20,172 nucleotides of DNA from positions 1 to 20,172 of the forward strand of contig JAEWSL010000003.1 in NCBI GenBank assembly GCA_023398295.1, given 5' to 3'. This DNA is from Elusimicrobiota bacterium (lineage in GTDB: Bacteria > Elusimicrobiota > Elusimicrobia > Elusimicrobiales > Elusimicrobiaceae). Every line of letters starts with the position of its first letter. Positions within the stretch are counted from its first letter, which is position 1. The position numbers and the translations under genes are program-made. A model generated the notes under the pieces. The model was not told the origin of the DNA. It was given only the letters and a program-made list of their open reading frames with translations, and did no database searches. Of the stretch, positions 1 to 8,175 are shown one piece after another.

Positions 1-3000
1 GGCTTCTCCCGTGCTTATGCGATAGCCTCCGACGGCAACGTATTTGTATAACGTTCCGCCTTCGTTACAACCGCCTTGAACCGTATCCTGCTGGGACTTA
101 GTTTCGGGGGCGGCAGGTTCCGCCTGAGCCGCGGGCGCTTCTTCAACGCAGTCCCCTACGCCGGAGGGCGCGCTGTAGTTCTTGCTTATGTCGTATATTT
201 GCTGTATGCCGACGTCTTGCGATTTAAGTTCGTCGGGTAACGGGGCGGCATTAAGCAAGTGGAACAGACAGAAGGTGTTGGTAGCTTTGCCGCTTTCATC
301 GGCAAGGTATATCTCACCTTTTTTATTCTTGCACGCAGTCTGACAAGGTTTAATGTTGTCTTTGTCTATAATCTTTTCTTTGTCGGCTTCGCTCAAGATA
401 ACGAAGCTGTTGTCTGTGCCTGCGGCCGATATATAGAAGTAAGTGCCGTAACCGCTGCAATATTCTTTAACGGCGGCTGCTTCCTCTTCGCCGGCTTTAG
501 TCTGCGCGTCGGATTTATCTTCTTCGGCAGCTTTATCGTCCTCGCCGCAATAGCCTATCAAGCTTGCCGCAAGGGCTACATTGGGCGTGGAAGATTCAGA
601 TAGATCTTTATAAGCTATTATTTCCTTTTGGAAATCGCTCTTTAGGACGACAGTCTCTTCCCTGGTTGCAGGTTTGTTTGGATATTTGGACCCAATCACA
701 GTTGTCTTCTTGCATACCTGCGAGCAGGCTGCGGAAGAAGAAAGCATCTCATTTAGAGTTTTTCCTAAAGAGGGCAATGTTTCTTCCGTGTAGGGAGTCT
801 TGCTCGTCTTAAGCAGTAAGGGCGATATCCCTTTTTCTTCAAACTTGACATAGGGATATAACTTGTTATTCTCAGAGCAAATATCGTTTGTGCTCTTTAT
901 CCCTATGTCTTGGCAAGCTTTTATCATGTCCTTAAGCACAGGCTCGGTGTAAACCATATAAGTAAGATCACCTACTGCCTCGCCGCGAGATATGGTACTT
1001 TTTCCTCCTTCCTCAGCGGTATACTTCTTATAGGTATATACCACACCTTTTTCATAGCAGACGTCTTGGCAAATACCGGAGGAAATTGCATCCGCGCCGG
1101 CGGTAACTCCCGTGCTTAACCACGTATCTCCGCCGTTGAAGGAAACTGCTTTTACGACTTTGCCATTATCCGTACAATAGCCTTTTTTATACGCATTTTC
1201 AGGCTCGGTACAGCTCTTATCAGAACACCACCTAAAATAACAGCTTTGCGCCTTGTAGTGCCCCTGAGGGAAGATATCTTCAATGCCTAAACTATCCAAC
1301 GGAACTCCGGCGCTGCTAATGGCTTTCTTCTTCAATCCCGCCTCGCTAGGAGCTTCATTTGAAGTAAGCCACATAATCTCTCCGCGGCCTTCTTCGCTGT
1401 TGACTATGCCTGTTTCACTGCTGACCGCACGCCCTGCGGGGAACTCATAACTGAACTTAGCGCGGCCTGTTTCCCTGTTGGTTTCCTGGCTGTAGTCTTT
1501 CTTTGAACAGTCAACAATGTTTTTTATTGTCGGATGGGCTGGATTCATATCAACATTTTCAATATGCACCGCATAAACATACTTATCGGGATTTGTAATC
1601 TCCGCGACAAAACGCGCATATTTACCAGTTTGCAAAGCGGCGCGGAAATTTATATTAGCGCAGTCCAAATTGCTCTTAACGGTGCTTGTGCTTCCTCTGT
1701 TCATATCGGTTACAGTTTCAACATAAACGGGGGCTATAATAGCGTCGGTCTGATAGACCTTACACTCTTTTACGTCTACGGAACTAGCGCCCGCAAGAGC
1801 AGCTCTATATTCATCAAGTTCAGAGTTGGCAAAAACTACTTTGAGTTCGGCAAGATCCTTGCTTTCGCCCTGAGATAAAGCTATAGTTTTGCGTAACTTT
1901 TTCTTCCCGCTTAGAGTAGGAAATATACTTCTTATTTCTTTGCCTTCGCAAAGGCCTTTTCTGTTTTCATCCACCATTGAGTATGAAAGCGGCGCTAAAG
2001 CCCTTTCGGAGGTTTTTATCGCCCCTACTTTTGTTACAACGATTTCTTGGGAAGGACATGCTTTCTGCAAAGGTTCAAGGACGTCCTTTTTGAAAGCAGT
2101 TCCGTCTAAAATGCCGCCTTTGGCAACATAGATAACCCTTTGGTTTTTTATGCTCTTATTATCGGCGTTGCGGTATTTATCCTGCCCTTGCCCGCCAACG
2201 GCAGGGCGCGTGCCGGCGACAACGTAATGGATAAGCATTTCCTCGCTTCTCTTTTTTACTTTGTCGTCGTTTCTGGCTATCCAGGAATGAAACTTTATCG
2301 GATCATCGTTAATGCCGCTGCAGTCAACTGTAAGGTTCTTGCCCATAAAAGGCTTTACCTTAAGGCCGAGGCATCTGAAACGTACGTCCCACCAAGCTTT
2401 AGGGCTGCCGTCTGAAGCTTTCCAATCCCCGCCGGCCGCACGGCATTTTGTAATCCACGCATCCCAAGCGGCTGCGCCGCCGCTCTTTTCTTCCTTGTTA
2501 TCTCCTGCGCCGGAAGTTTGTTTCCCAAAGCCATCTCTGAAATCGCCCCAGCTTCCTACTTCCGAAATATTCTTGCCGTCGGCCCCTTTACAGTCGTACC
2601 CTGTATCTCCGGGGAGTTGGCCTAAGAACTTATCTGTCTCGCCGCCTTTACTGCCGAAAAGAAGACAGGAGAATATATTGCCCATACCTTTTGCCAAAGG
2701 CTCGGCAATAGCTTTCTGAAAGTTATAATGCCAAAGTTCCCACTCTTTCATATACTTAGACTTTTCCATATCCATCCACCACGGGGAGGGTATTTGGTAA
2801 TTAATTTTATTGCTCGGGGAACCGCCTGTTCCGGCCCTTGCGCCGCCGACTATTTTGGGGCCGCTGCCTATATCGCCGAGGGATTTGCCGTCGGCATCCC
2901 TTAACTGGGCGTTATACAGAGCCTGCTTTGCAGGGCCTCTGTTCATGGCGCCTAAAGAGCGCGCGGCTTCCGCGGCAAGACCTTCGCCCGTAAGCGAACG

Positions 3001-3657
3001 CCCGCTTTTGCCAGCCGATTCCATAGGCTGCAAAGCCACTGGGCGCACACCTTCGCGAAGCCGTGAAGGAGCCTCCCCTTTAGTGGGCGTATATATGGAG
3101 TAGCTTCTACCAAAACCGCCTGCGCCTCTTATTGCTATGCCGGAGGAATTGCGAAGACTTCCTTTCTCAGTCGCTTTTCTTGTCACGGAGCTGCGCACAG
3201 CTTCCTTTACCGTACCGCCGTACTGGTCAGTAGGGCGTCTGGCAGGCGCAATCACTTCTTCGCCTTCCTGCTCTATAACCTGAGGAACAGCCGCAGCGTT
3301 GCGGTCTTCCCCGGGACGGCTTATCCACGATAAAGGATCCTGAAAATTGCCGGGCGATATGACGGGCTGCTCTGTCCCTTTGACTACGCCGCCATTTTCC
3401 GCGTACATCTCGTTATCGTCCCACTCGGGCATTACGGGATACGTGCTGCCTGCGCCGTTATCACGGCTGAGCACGGGTAACAACAGCAACGCTGCTGCCG
3501 CTACTATTATAAAGGGTAAATCCCTTTGAGCCCTCTGTATAAGAGTGCGTTTGGCTTTGTTATCCGGGCCCATACGCGAAGGTATGCGCTTTGATAACGG
3601 GAGGGATTTGCTCTTTTTCAGCTTATCGCTGAAGGTAAAGCTATCCTTATTTGGCAT
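1..3657 (-). CDS. Large Cys-rich membrane-anchored protein, sixth gene of the operon (3' end beyond window)
   Basis: The minus strand is open from ATG 3657 to position 1 with no stop, giving 1219 codons; the C-terminus lies outside the window. The start follows AGGAGG with a 7-nt spacer. Residues 1-47 are basic, and residues 48-63 form a hydrophobic helix (FIIVAAAALLLLPVL), so the bulk is probably exported with an N-in anchor. Residues 165-168 (KGSL), 218-220 (SGR) and about 244-252 (KQALYNAQL) weakly echo motifs in the upstream genes. All 27 cysteines I count lie after residue 330. From about residue 828 the chain shows a degenerate repeat: a lone Cys, a Tyr/Val-rich strand-like stretch, then C-x3-C (C863/C867, C978/C982, C1105/C1109), with a fourth copy starting at C1197. 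I recognise no family. A disulfide-rich surface or adhesin-like protein is an inference. The plus-strand ORFs across this stretch are antisense shadows. Confidence 0.85.
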   Translation of the reverse strand, partial: MPNKDSFTFSDKLKKSKSLPLSKRIPSRMGPDNKAKRTLIQRAQRDLPFIIVAAAALLLLPVLSRDNGAGSTYPVMPEWDDNEMYAENGGVVKGTEQPVISPGNFQDPLSWISRPGEDRNAAAVPQVIEQEGEEVIAPARRPTDQYGGTVKEAVRSSVTRKATEKGSLRNSSGIAIRGAGGFGRSYSIYTPTKGEAPSRLREGVRPVALQPMESAGKSGRSLTGEGLAAEAARSLGAMNRGPAKQALYNAQLRDADGKSLGDIGSGPKIVGGARAGTGGSPSNKINYQIPSPWWMDMEKSKYMKEWELWHYNFQKAIAEPLAKGMGNIFSCLLFGSKGGETDKFLGQLPGDTGYDCKGADGKNISEVGSWGDFRDGFGKQTSGAGDNKEEKSGGAAAWDAWITKCRAAGGDWKASDGSPKAWWDVRFRCLGLKVKPFMGKNLTVDCSGINDDPIKFHSWIARNDDKVKKRSEEMLIHYVVAGTRPAVGGQGQDKYRNADNKSIKNQRVIYVAKGGILDGTAFKKDVLEPLQKACPSQEIVVTKVGAIKTSERALAPLSYSMVDENRKGLCEGKEIRSIFPTLSGKKKLRKTIALSQGESKDLAELKVVFANSELDEYRAALAGASSVDVKECKVYQTDAIIAPVYVETVTDMNRGSTSTVKSNLDCANINFRAALQTGKYARFVAEITNPDKYVYAVHIENVDMNPAHPTIKNIVDCSKKDYSQETNRETGRAKFSYEFPAGRAVSSETGIVNSEEGRGEIMWLTSNEAPSEAGLKKKAISSAGVPLDSLGIEDIFPQGHYKAQSCYFRWCSDKSCTEPENAYKKGYCTDNGKVVKAVSFNGGDTWLSTGVTAGADAISSGICQDVCYEKGVVYTYKKYTAEEGGKSTISRGEAVGDLTYMVYTEPVLKDMIKACQDIGIKSTNDICSENNKLYPYVKFEEKGISPLLLKTSKTPYTEETLPSLGKTLNEMLSSSAACSQVCKKTTVIGSKYPNKPATREETVVLKSDFQKEIIAYKDLSESSTPNVALAASLIGYCGEDDKAAEEDKSDAQTKAGEEEAAAVKEYCSGYGTYFYISAAGTDNSFVILSEADKEKIIDKDNIKPCQTACKNKKGEIYLADESGKATNTFCLFHLLNAAPLPDELKSQDVGIQQIYDISKNYSAPSGVGDCVEEAPAAQAEPAAPETKSQQDTVQGGCNEGGTLYKYVAVGGYRISTGEA

Positions 3658-3760
3658 AATTGTGCCTCCTCTTAATAAAATCCGTCTGCTTTAATAATTC
3701 TGTCGTAACAGATACTGCAAAATTTACTCTTACCGCTTTATTTCCGCCTTCCGTCCTTCC

Positions 3761-3796
3761 ACGCGGCCGCAAAGACCGTCTTATTTTTAGCCGCGT
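3761..3796 (-). other. Intercistronic stem-loop between genes 5 and 6 of the operon
   Basis: The 147-nt gap between the fifth and sixth operon genes holds a 7-bp stem (ACGCGGC at 3761-3767 with GCCGCGT at 3790-3796). Its 22-nt loop contains a second small AAGA/TCTT hairpin. On the minus strand no U-tract follows it, so it does not look like a terminator of the operon. It could stabilise or process the mRNA and set the level of the large sixth protein. This is inference from base pairing alone. Confidence 0.35.
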
Positions 3797-3804
3797 TTTT
3801 AATG

Positions 3805-5316
3805 TTACTGAGAGCTAACCATAAAATGGGCGACTTCTCTTAATTTTTCTTCCATCTTGGCTTTGCAATCCGAAGTGTCGTCGCAATTAAACTTGCTTGT
3901 GTCAAACCAGCTGGGAGTGTTGGCGCAGGAAAATTGACATATGCCAAATCCGCAGCCCCCCTCCAGTTTCATATTTGCTATATAATTGCAGGAGTAAGGA
4001 TACTCCACCGTCTCGGCTTCGTAAGTAAAACCGCAGCCGTCAAAATAAGCGCCGCGCTCTCTGTCCATAATAGAGCATTGCTGGGAAATATTTTCTATGG
4101 CTAAATTCCATTTTTCCCTTGCGTCAACCGTGCCCGTAAACTCTATGCCCAAAATTCTCTCGCAGGAACCCGGCACGCGGCCGTCGTTTTCTTCCATTAT
4201 CTTTTGAATATTCTTCATCTGCACGTTTATTTCCGTAACGGCGTTATCGGCCGCCTGCTGATGCTGGACTTTTGCTTCCCTGCAGCGCTGGATACCTTCT
4301 TGTATCTGCATGATTATTGTGGAGGGAGATCTTACATCCCCGCCCAAATAAATTTGCTCTTTCTCGTCGGGTATGACAATCATTTCCTCTTCCTGTTCGC
4401 TGCCGTCAAAAGCCGCGGCCGAAAGCGTTTTGGCAGAAGTATTATAGCGGGACCTCAGCGCGCTGCTGCTGTAAAAGAAAGCATGGCCCAAATCCGTAAA
4501 AGCGTTCATCTGGCCCATATTTAATCTGTCCGTTTTTATACGGCCCACCATGGCGTTATAGCCGCCCAAAGAGCCCGTGCGCCCGCCCGTAAACTGGACG
4601 GAACTTGCGTCCAAAACCTTGGAAAAAGAACTCTCCGGTTCCGCCTTGCCCTGTATGCTTGCGCCAATTTGCCCCGAAGGCCGCGTTGCTAAATTACCTG
4701 CGTCAAGACGCGTAAAATCCGCAGAATAAGCCCCGCCAACCCCCAGCGGAGTAACGGGGCTGCCTTGCATAATCTCCCCGGCAAGACGGCCTTCGTCAAA
4801 AACGCCGGCATTGGCCGAACCCGCATTGTCCGAAGATAAAGCCACCCCCTCAATGCGCGCGGGGCCCTCAAAAGTATCGGCAAGACTCAGGGAGCCCTGT
4901 ATCTGGCTTAAAGCGCTTTTTGCGGCTTCAATGCCGCGGGAAAACTCCCTCTTTGCGTTTATAAGGCGGTCCTCCTGAGAAACAAAAGGCGTAATTGAGC
5001 CAAAGACATAGTTGCCTTTATCGTAATCGTTTTGCTCCTCAATATCCGAAACAACGCCATAAACTTTGCTGCTCTGCGCCCCGGAAGCGTAAAGAGAAAG
5101 ATCCAAAGGCGTAATATATCCCAAAGACTGCTGCGGCAAACCAAACGCCGCGCCCAAAGCCTCCCCGCCGATTAACACCGAAAGCGGCGTGGAAGTAAAA
5201 ACATAGAGCCCGCCCGCAAGCAGCGCCCCGCCTATAATTAAACCCGTTTTATGGCGCGAGGCAAAACCCGCTAAGGTCTTCTTCTCTCTTTTTTCTTTGG
5301 GCGTCACTTTATCCAT
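3805..5316 (-). CDS. Membrane-anchored protein with GRTGSLGGY and AAFDGS motifs and a Cys-rich C-terminus (operon gene 5)
   Basis: 503 aa, ATG start at 5316 preceded by AAGGG about 8 nt upstream. A basic N-terminus (residues 1-23) is followed by one hydrophobic helix (about 24-41), so the rest is predicted to be exported. GRTGSLGGYN at 245-254 and AAFDGS at 301-306, 56 residues apart, match the same motif pair in the 509- and 511-aa proteins upstream. An earlier RPSGQIGAS (212-220) may be the counterpart of their K-G-x-L-x-A segment. Residues 340-380 are helical and rich in Gln and charged residues. The last 120 residues carry many cysteines (C384, C414, C428, C443, C455, C460, C464, C478, C484), suggesting a disulfide-stabilised domain outside the cytoplasm. 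It lies 77 nt after gene 4. No known family recognised. That it belongs to the same assembly as its neighbours is inferred from the motifs and the operon. Confidence 0.85.
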   Translation of the reverse strand: MDKVTPKEKREKKTLAGFASRHKTGLIIGGALLAGGLYVFTSTPLSVLIGGEALGAAFGLPQQSLGYITPLDLSLYASGAQSSKVYGVVSDIEEQNDYDKGNYVFGSITPFVSQEDRLINAKREFSRGIEAAKSALSQIQGSLSLADTFEGPARIEGVALSSDNAGSANAGVFDEGRLAGEIMQGSPVTPLGVGGAYSADFTRLDAGNLATRPSGQIGASIQGKAEPESSFSKVLDASSVQFTGGRTGSLGGYNAMVGRIKTDRLNMGQMNAFTDLGHAFFYSSSALRSRYNTSAKTLSAAAFDGSEQEEEMIVIPDEKEQIYLGGDVRSPSTIIMQIQEGIQRCREAKVQHQQAADNAVTEINVQMKNIQKIMEENDGRVPGSCERILGIEFTGTVDAREKWNLAIENISQQCSIMDRERGAYFDGCGFTYEAETVEYPYSCNYIANMKLEGGCGFGICQFSCANTPSWFDTSKFNCDDTSDCKAKMEEKLREVAHFMVSSQ

Positions 5317-5393
5317 ATAGCTACCCTTTTATATTCCCTTTTTTATTGCTTCCTTAATTATTTCCATACCGCCTGGCGCTTCTTCCCGCTTTA

Positions 5394-6557
5394 TTAATCT
5401 ATCGGCTTAAAATCTTTGCTTTCCTTAAAAATTTTTGCGTCCGGCCCCGCGCCTTTGCTCGTCTGCAATTTGTTTACCTTTGTTACCACCTGTCCCTGAG
5501 GCGTAATCTCTTTGCCCTGCTTGGCGGCTTTCTCGAGAGCAATTTGCTTTTCTTTGGCCGCGCGCGCTTTTGAAAGCGCGGCTTCTTCCTGCTTTTTCTT
5601 TTCAGCCAGTATCGCGGCCTGTCGCTCCGCTTCGGCTTTTTCGGCTTCTTTTTGCTTTCTTACCTGCTCTCTGTAGGCCGCCACCTGCGCGCTGTAATCA
5701 ACATCTGGCGCTACGCTTTCATATTCGGAAGAGCCCGCTAAACGTATTCTGTCTTTATCGTCCTCAATAGCCTGCTGCAAAAGCGCGGTGGAGGACATTT
5801 GACGTTCTTCGGACAGCTCCTCCTCAACAGGCATAAATGTTCCGAGCTTTTGAAGCCTTCTCCTGCGAGAGGCCTCCTGCTCCTCCATCTGCTGCTGCGC
5901 GGTCAGCTCCGGACGCGATTTAATAATAGCCGCCGCTTTTATGCGGGCCTCGCGTTTTTTATCAAACTCCTCGCGCCATTTCGCGTCGCGCCAATTTGTA
6001 AAAGTTACCGTCAAAAAAATTAGCGAAACGCTTATAAGCGTTATCAAAGAGCTCTTTATCAAAGAACGGACGTCTTTAAGATTATGCTTCTTAACAAATT
6101 TATTGAAAGCATATACAGCCGAACTGTCTAAAAACTCTAAAAATAAAATCTTAAACTGCTCCCTAAGAGAAGGCGCTCTTTTCTGCGCCCCTGCAGAGGC
6201 TTGATTGTTTTGCGCCCAGGCTTGAACGTTTTTCCCGTCCGCGCCCGCCCCGTTCTGCCTGCCGCCCGCCGCCGGTACGTTCTGAGCCGAAACCTGCTCT
6301 TGCGCGCCGCCCGCGGGCTGAACGTGAGAAAAAACCTGCCCCGCAATATTTCGCACGGGCCCGTCCTGCGCCGCCGCCGCGTTTTGCTGCGCGGACGCGG
6401 GCTGTTCCTGCGGGCTAAAGACGGGTTTTATCAGTTTAAGCGCCCTGTCGTCCTGCTGGAGATATTTGCGCCTGCGCCGCTGCGGCGGCCTTATATAGCC
6501 GCCCAAACCCGCCTGAGGCTCCCCCCCGGCAATATTGTCCTTATCCTCGTCCGCCAT
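5394..6557 (-). CDS. Single-pass membrane protein with long charged coiled coil (operon gene 4)
   Basis: 387 aa, ATG at 6557 with AAGGG about 8 nt upstream. Residues 1-130 are low-complexity, rich in Gln, Ala, Pro and Gly, with a basic patch RRRR at 27-30. One strong transmembrane helix spans about 167-187 (LIKSSLITLISVSLIFLTV). The C-terminal half is highly charged: an E/R-rich segment around 222-255 and a Lys/Glu/Ala coiled coil about 295-350. The basic residues before the helix suggest a cytoplasmic N-terminus and an external C-terminus, as in TonB- or TolA-like bitopic proteins, but I see no TonB box partner or TonB C-terminal fold. It is the one operon member without the GRxGSxGGY/AFDGS motif pair, so it may be a scaffold or energy-coupling partner (inference). 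Unrecognised family. Confidence 0.8.
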   Translation of the reverse strand: MADEDKDNIAGGEPQAGLGGYIRPPQRRRRKYLQQDDRALKLIKPVFSPQEQPASAQQNAAAAQDGPVRNIAGQVFSHVQPAGGAQEQVSAQNVPAAGGRQNGAGADGKNVQAWAQNNQASAGAQKRAPSLREQFKILFLEFLDSSAVYAFNKFVKKHNLKDVRSLIKSSLITLISVSLIFLTVTFTNWRDAKWREEFDKKREARIKAAAIIKSRPELTAQQQMEEQEASRRRRLQKLGTFMPVEEELSEERQMSSTALLQQAIEDDKDRIRLAGSSEYESVAPDVDYSAQVAAYREQVRKQKEAEKAEAERQAAILAEKKKQEEAALSKARAAKEKQIALEKAAKQGKEITPQGQVVTKVNKLQTSKGAGPDAKIFKESKDFKPID

Positions 6558-6615
6558 ATAATTACCCTTTTTATCCCTGTTGCCTTATCTTTTATTTATG
6601 CCGCTTTTTATCCCG

Positions 6616-8145
6616 CTAATTTGTTACGTTTTTATTTATATCTTTCGTAGCGGAAGTTAAATTGCCGTCCGTTAAAGAAGAGTCTCCCTCTGAATCAGAT
6701 GTATCGGCGGTTTTACCGTCCCCCGCGTCTTTGACCAAATTCTTAAGAAACTCTTTATTGCCTTTCTTGGCGACCATATACCCCACCAGAGCCAGCGGCC
6801 CCGCGCAGACGGCAAGCGCGCTCCAAAACACTATTCTTGCCGCTTTCATCCATTTATCGGTGTTTATGGTAAGATACTCAAAATCTTTTGTTTTGGCGAT
6901 AAGATCTTCAAGAGAAGTGCCCTTTTTGCCAAAACCTTTCATACAAGCGTATATGCCCGCAACCGCAGCCGCGCTTGTGATAAGACCGCCTAATCCCACT
7001 AAGGCGTATGAACCCGCCCCCGCAAGTCCCAGAATACCCATCAGCACCATTTTCCAAATGATTTTCTTCTTAAGGGATTTCCATTCTTTTTCTTCCTGGG
7101 CTTTAAGATCTTCCAAAGTATCTGTATTCCATGAACCGGTATAGCCCATAGCCTGGCTGCCTGCAACGCGCTCTAAAGAGTTTGTGGCTCCCCCTATGCT
7201 TACGCCGCCGTTTTCGGCAACTTCCACGCCGCTTTCCACCGCTTGGCTGCCGTCAAAAGCCGCCTGGGCTAAAGCCGCGCTTTTTGCGCTTTGCTTTGAA
7301 ACGCTGCCCGCCGCATAACGAGATTTTAAGGCCGCGTTTTCAAGTTCGCCTACCGTGAAAAGCTCCTGCCCGTTTGCCCCGCCCGAGCCAAAGCCTGTCT
7401 TTACGTTGTATCCGCCCATAGAACCCGCGCGCCCGCCGCTAAAAGCAGAGCCGCCGCCTAAATTGTTTGCCGCGCCCGAAGCGCCCGAAGCGCCGCCCTG
7501 CGCGCCCGAGTAACGCGAAGTTTCGCCCGCTTTCATAACCGAACCGCCGCCTATAATGCCGCCGCCCGAACTGCCAATGCGCGCGCTCGCCTGTAATTGC
7601 CCTTTTTGCGTAGCAGCGGCCGCAGCTTTTGTTTTTGCCGCTTCAATTTGAGAAGCGCTCACAATGCCTTCCTGCGAAGCGCCCGCAGCGGCCATATCAT
7701 AAGCGGCCGCATCCTGCGCGGCGGATTTTGCGCCTAAAGCTTCTGCTGCGCTTACGCCGCCGGGAGTAAGGCTTTCCAGCGCACCCGCAACATTTTTGCC
7801 GCCGTTTTTATTTGAAGCGGCATCCTGCGCGTTGTAGCCTAACTCTCCTTTTGAGGGGATATCTTTTAATTGATATACTGATGGATTATCGCGCTCCCTC
7901 TCGGCCTGGGCTATTCTTTTTTCAAGTTCCTGGCGGGTATACTGCGGCGCAACGGCAGCTTGAGAGGCCGCCGCGCCCTGCTGATATTGTTCCAAAGAGC
8001 TCAAGGCCGCCCCGCCCGCTTTTTGCGGGCTGCTGCCCAAGTTTGATACCACGCCTATACCTATGCCTATGGTGGCTACGCCTAAGGCCACGCCCACAAG
8101 GGTATGCTTTGCAGTGTATCCGAGGTTATTAAAAATATTTTTCAT
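6616..8145 (-). CDS. Gly/Ala-rich membrane protein, tandem paralogue B (operon gene 3)
   Basis: 509 aa, ATG at 8145 behind GGAG with an 8-nt spacer. Its first ten residues (MKNIFNNLGY) are identical to those of the next gene upstream, and the two share an overall plan. There is an N-terminal hydrophobic helix (about 13-34), then a long Ala/Gly/Ser-rich region with KGQLQASARIG at 181-191, GRAGSMGGYN at 238-247 and AAFDGS at 295-300. A charged linker (about 345-361) precedes two hydrophobic helices (about 362-403) and another around 434-458. The tail is acidic and Ser/Thr/Asp-rich. Four helices with a low-complexity loop suggest an inner-membrane protein exposing a glycine-rich domain. It lies 30 nt after gene 2 and 58 nt before gene 4. 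No known family recognised; function unknown. Confidence 0.85.
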   Translation of the reverse strand: MKNIFNNLGYTAKHTLVGVALGVATIGIGIGVVSNLGSSPQKAGGAALSSLEQYQQGAAASQAAVAPQYTRQELEKRIAQAERERDNPSVYQLKDIPSKGELGYNAQDAASNKNGGKNVAGALESLTPGGVSAAEALGAKSAAQDAAAYDMAAAGASQEGIVSASQIEAAKTKAAAAATQKGQLQASARIGSSGGGIIGGGSVMKAGETSRYSGAQGGASGASGAANNLGGGSAFSGGRAGSMGGYNVKTGFGSGGANGQELFTVGELENAALKSRYAAGSVSKQSAKSAALAQAAFDGSQAVESGVEVAENGGVSIGGATNSLERVAGSQAMGYTGSWNTDTLEDLKAQEEKEWKSLKKKIIWKMVLMGILGLAGAGSYALVGLGGLITSAAAVAGIYACMKGFGKKGTSLEDLIAKTKDFEYLTINTDKWMKAARIVFWSALAVCAGPLALVGYMVAKKGNKEFLKNLVKDAGDGKTADTSDSEGDSSLTDGNLTSATKDINKNVTN

Positions 8146-8175
8146 AGCTAAATCTCCATTCCGTAAAATCCCAAA

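Noticed and set aside
259..3529. Several plus-strand ORFs of 60-135 codons
   Set aside because: They lie antisense to one continuous minus-strand frame with a strong start, show low-complexity or unnatural composition, and lack ribosome-binding sites.
5570..6650. Overlapping plus-strand ORFs of 66-149 codons rich in Arg and Leu
   Set aside because: They are antisense shadows of the 387-aa membrane/coiled-coil gene, with composition dictated by its Lys/Glu/Ala codons.
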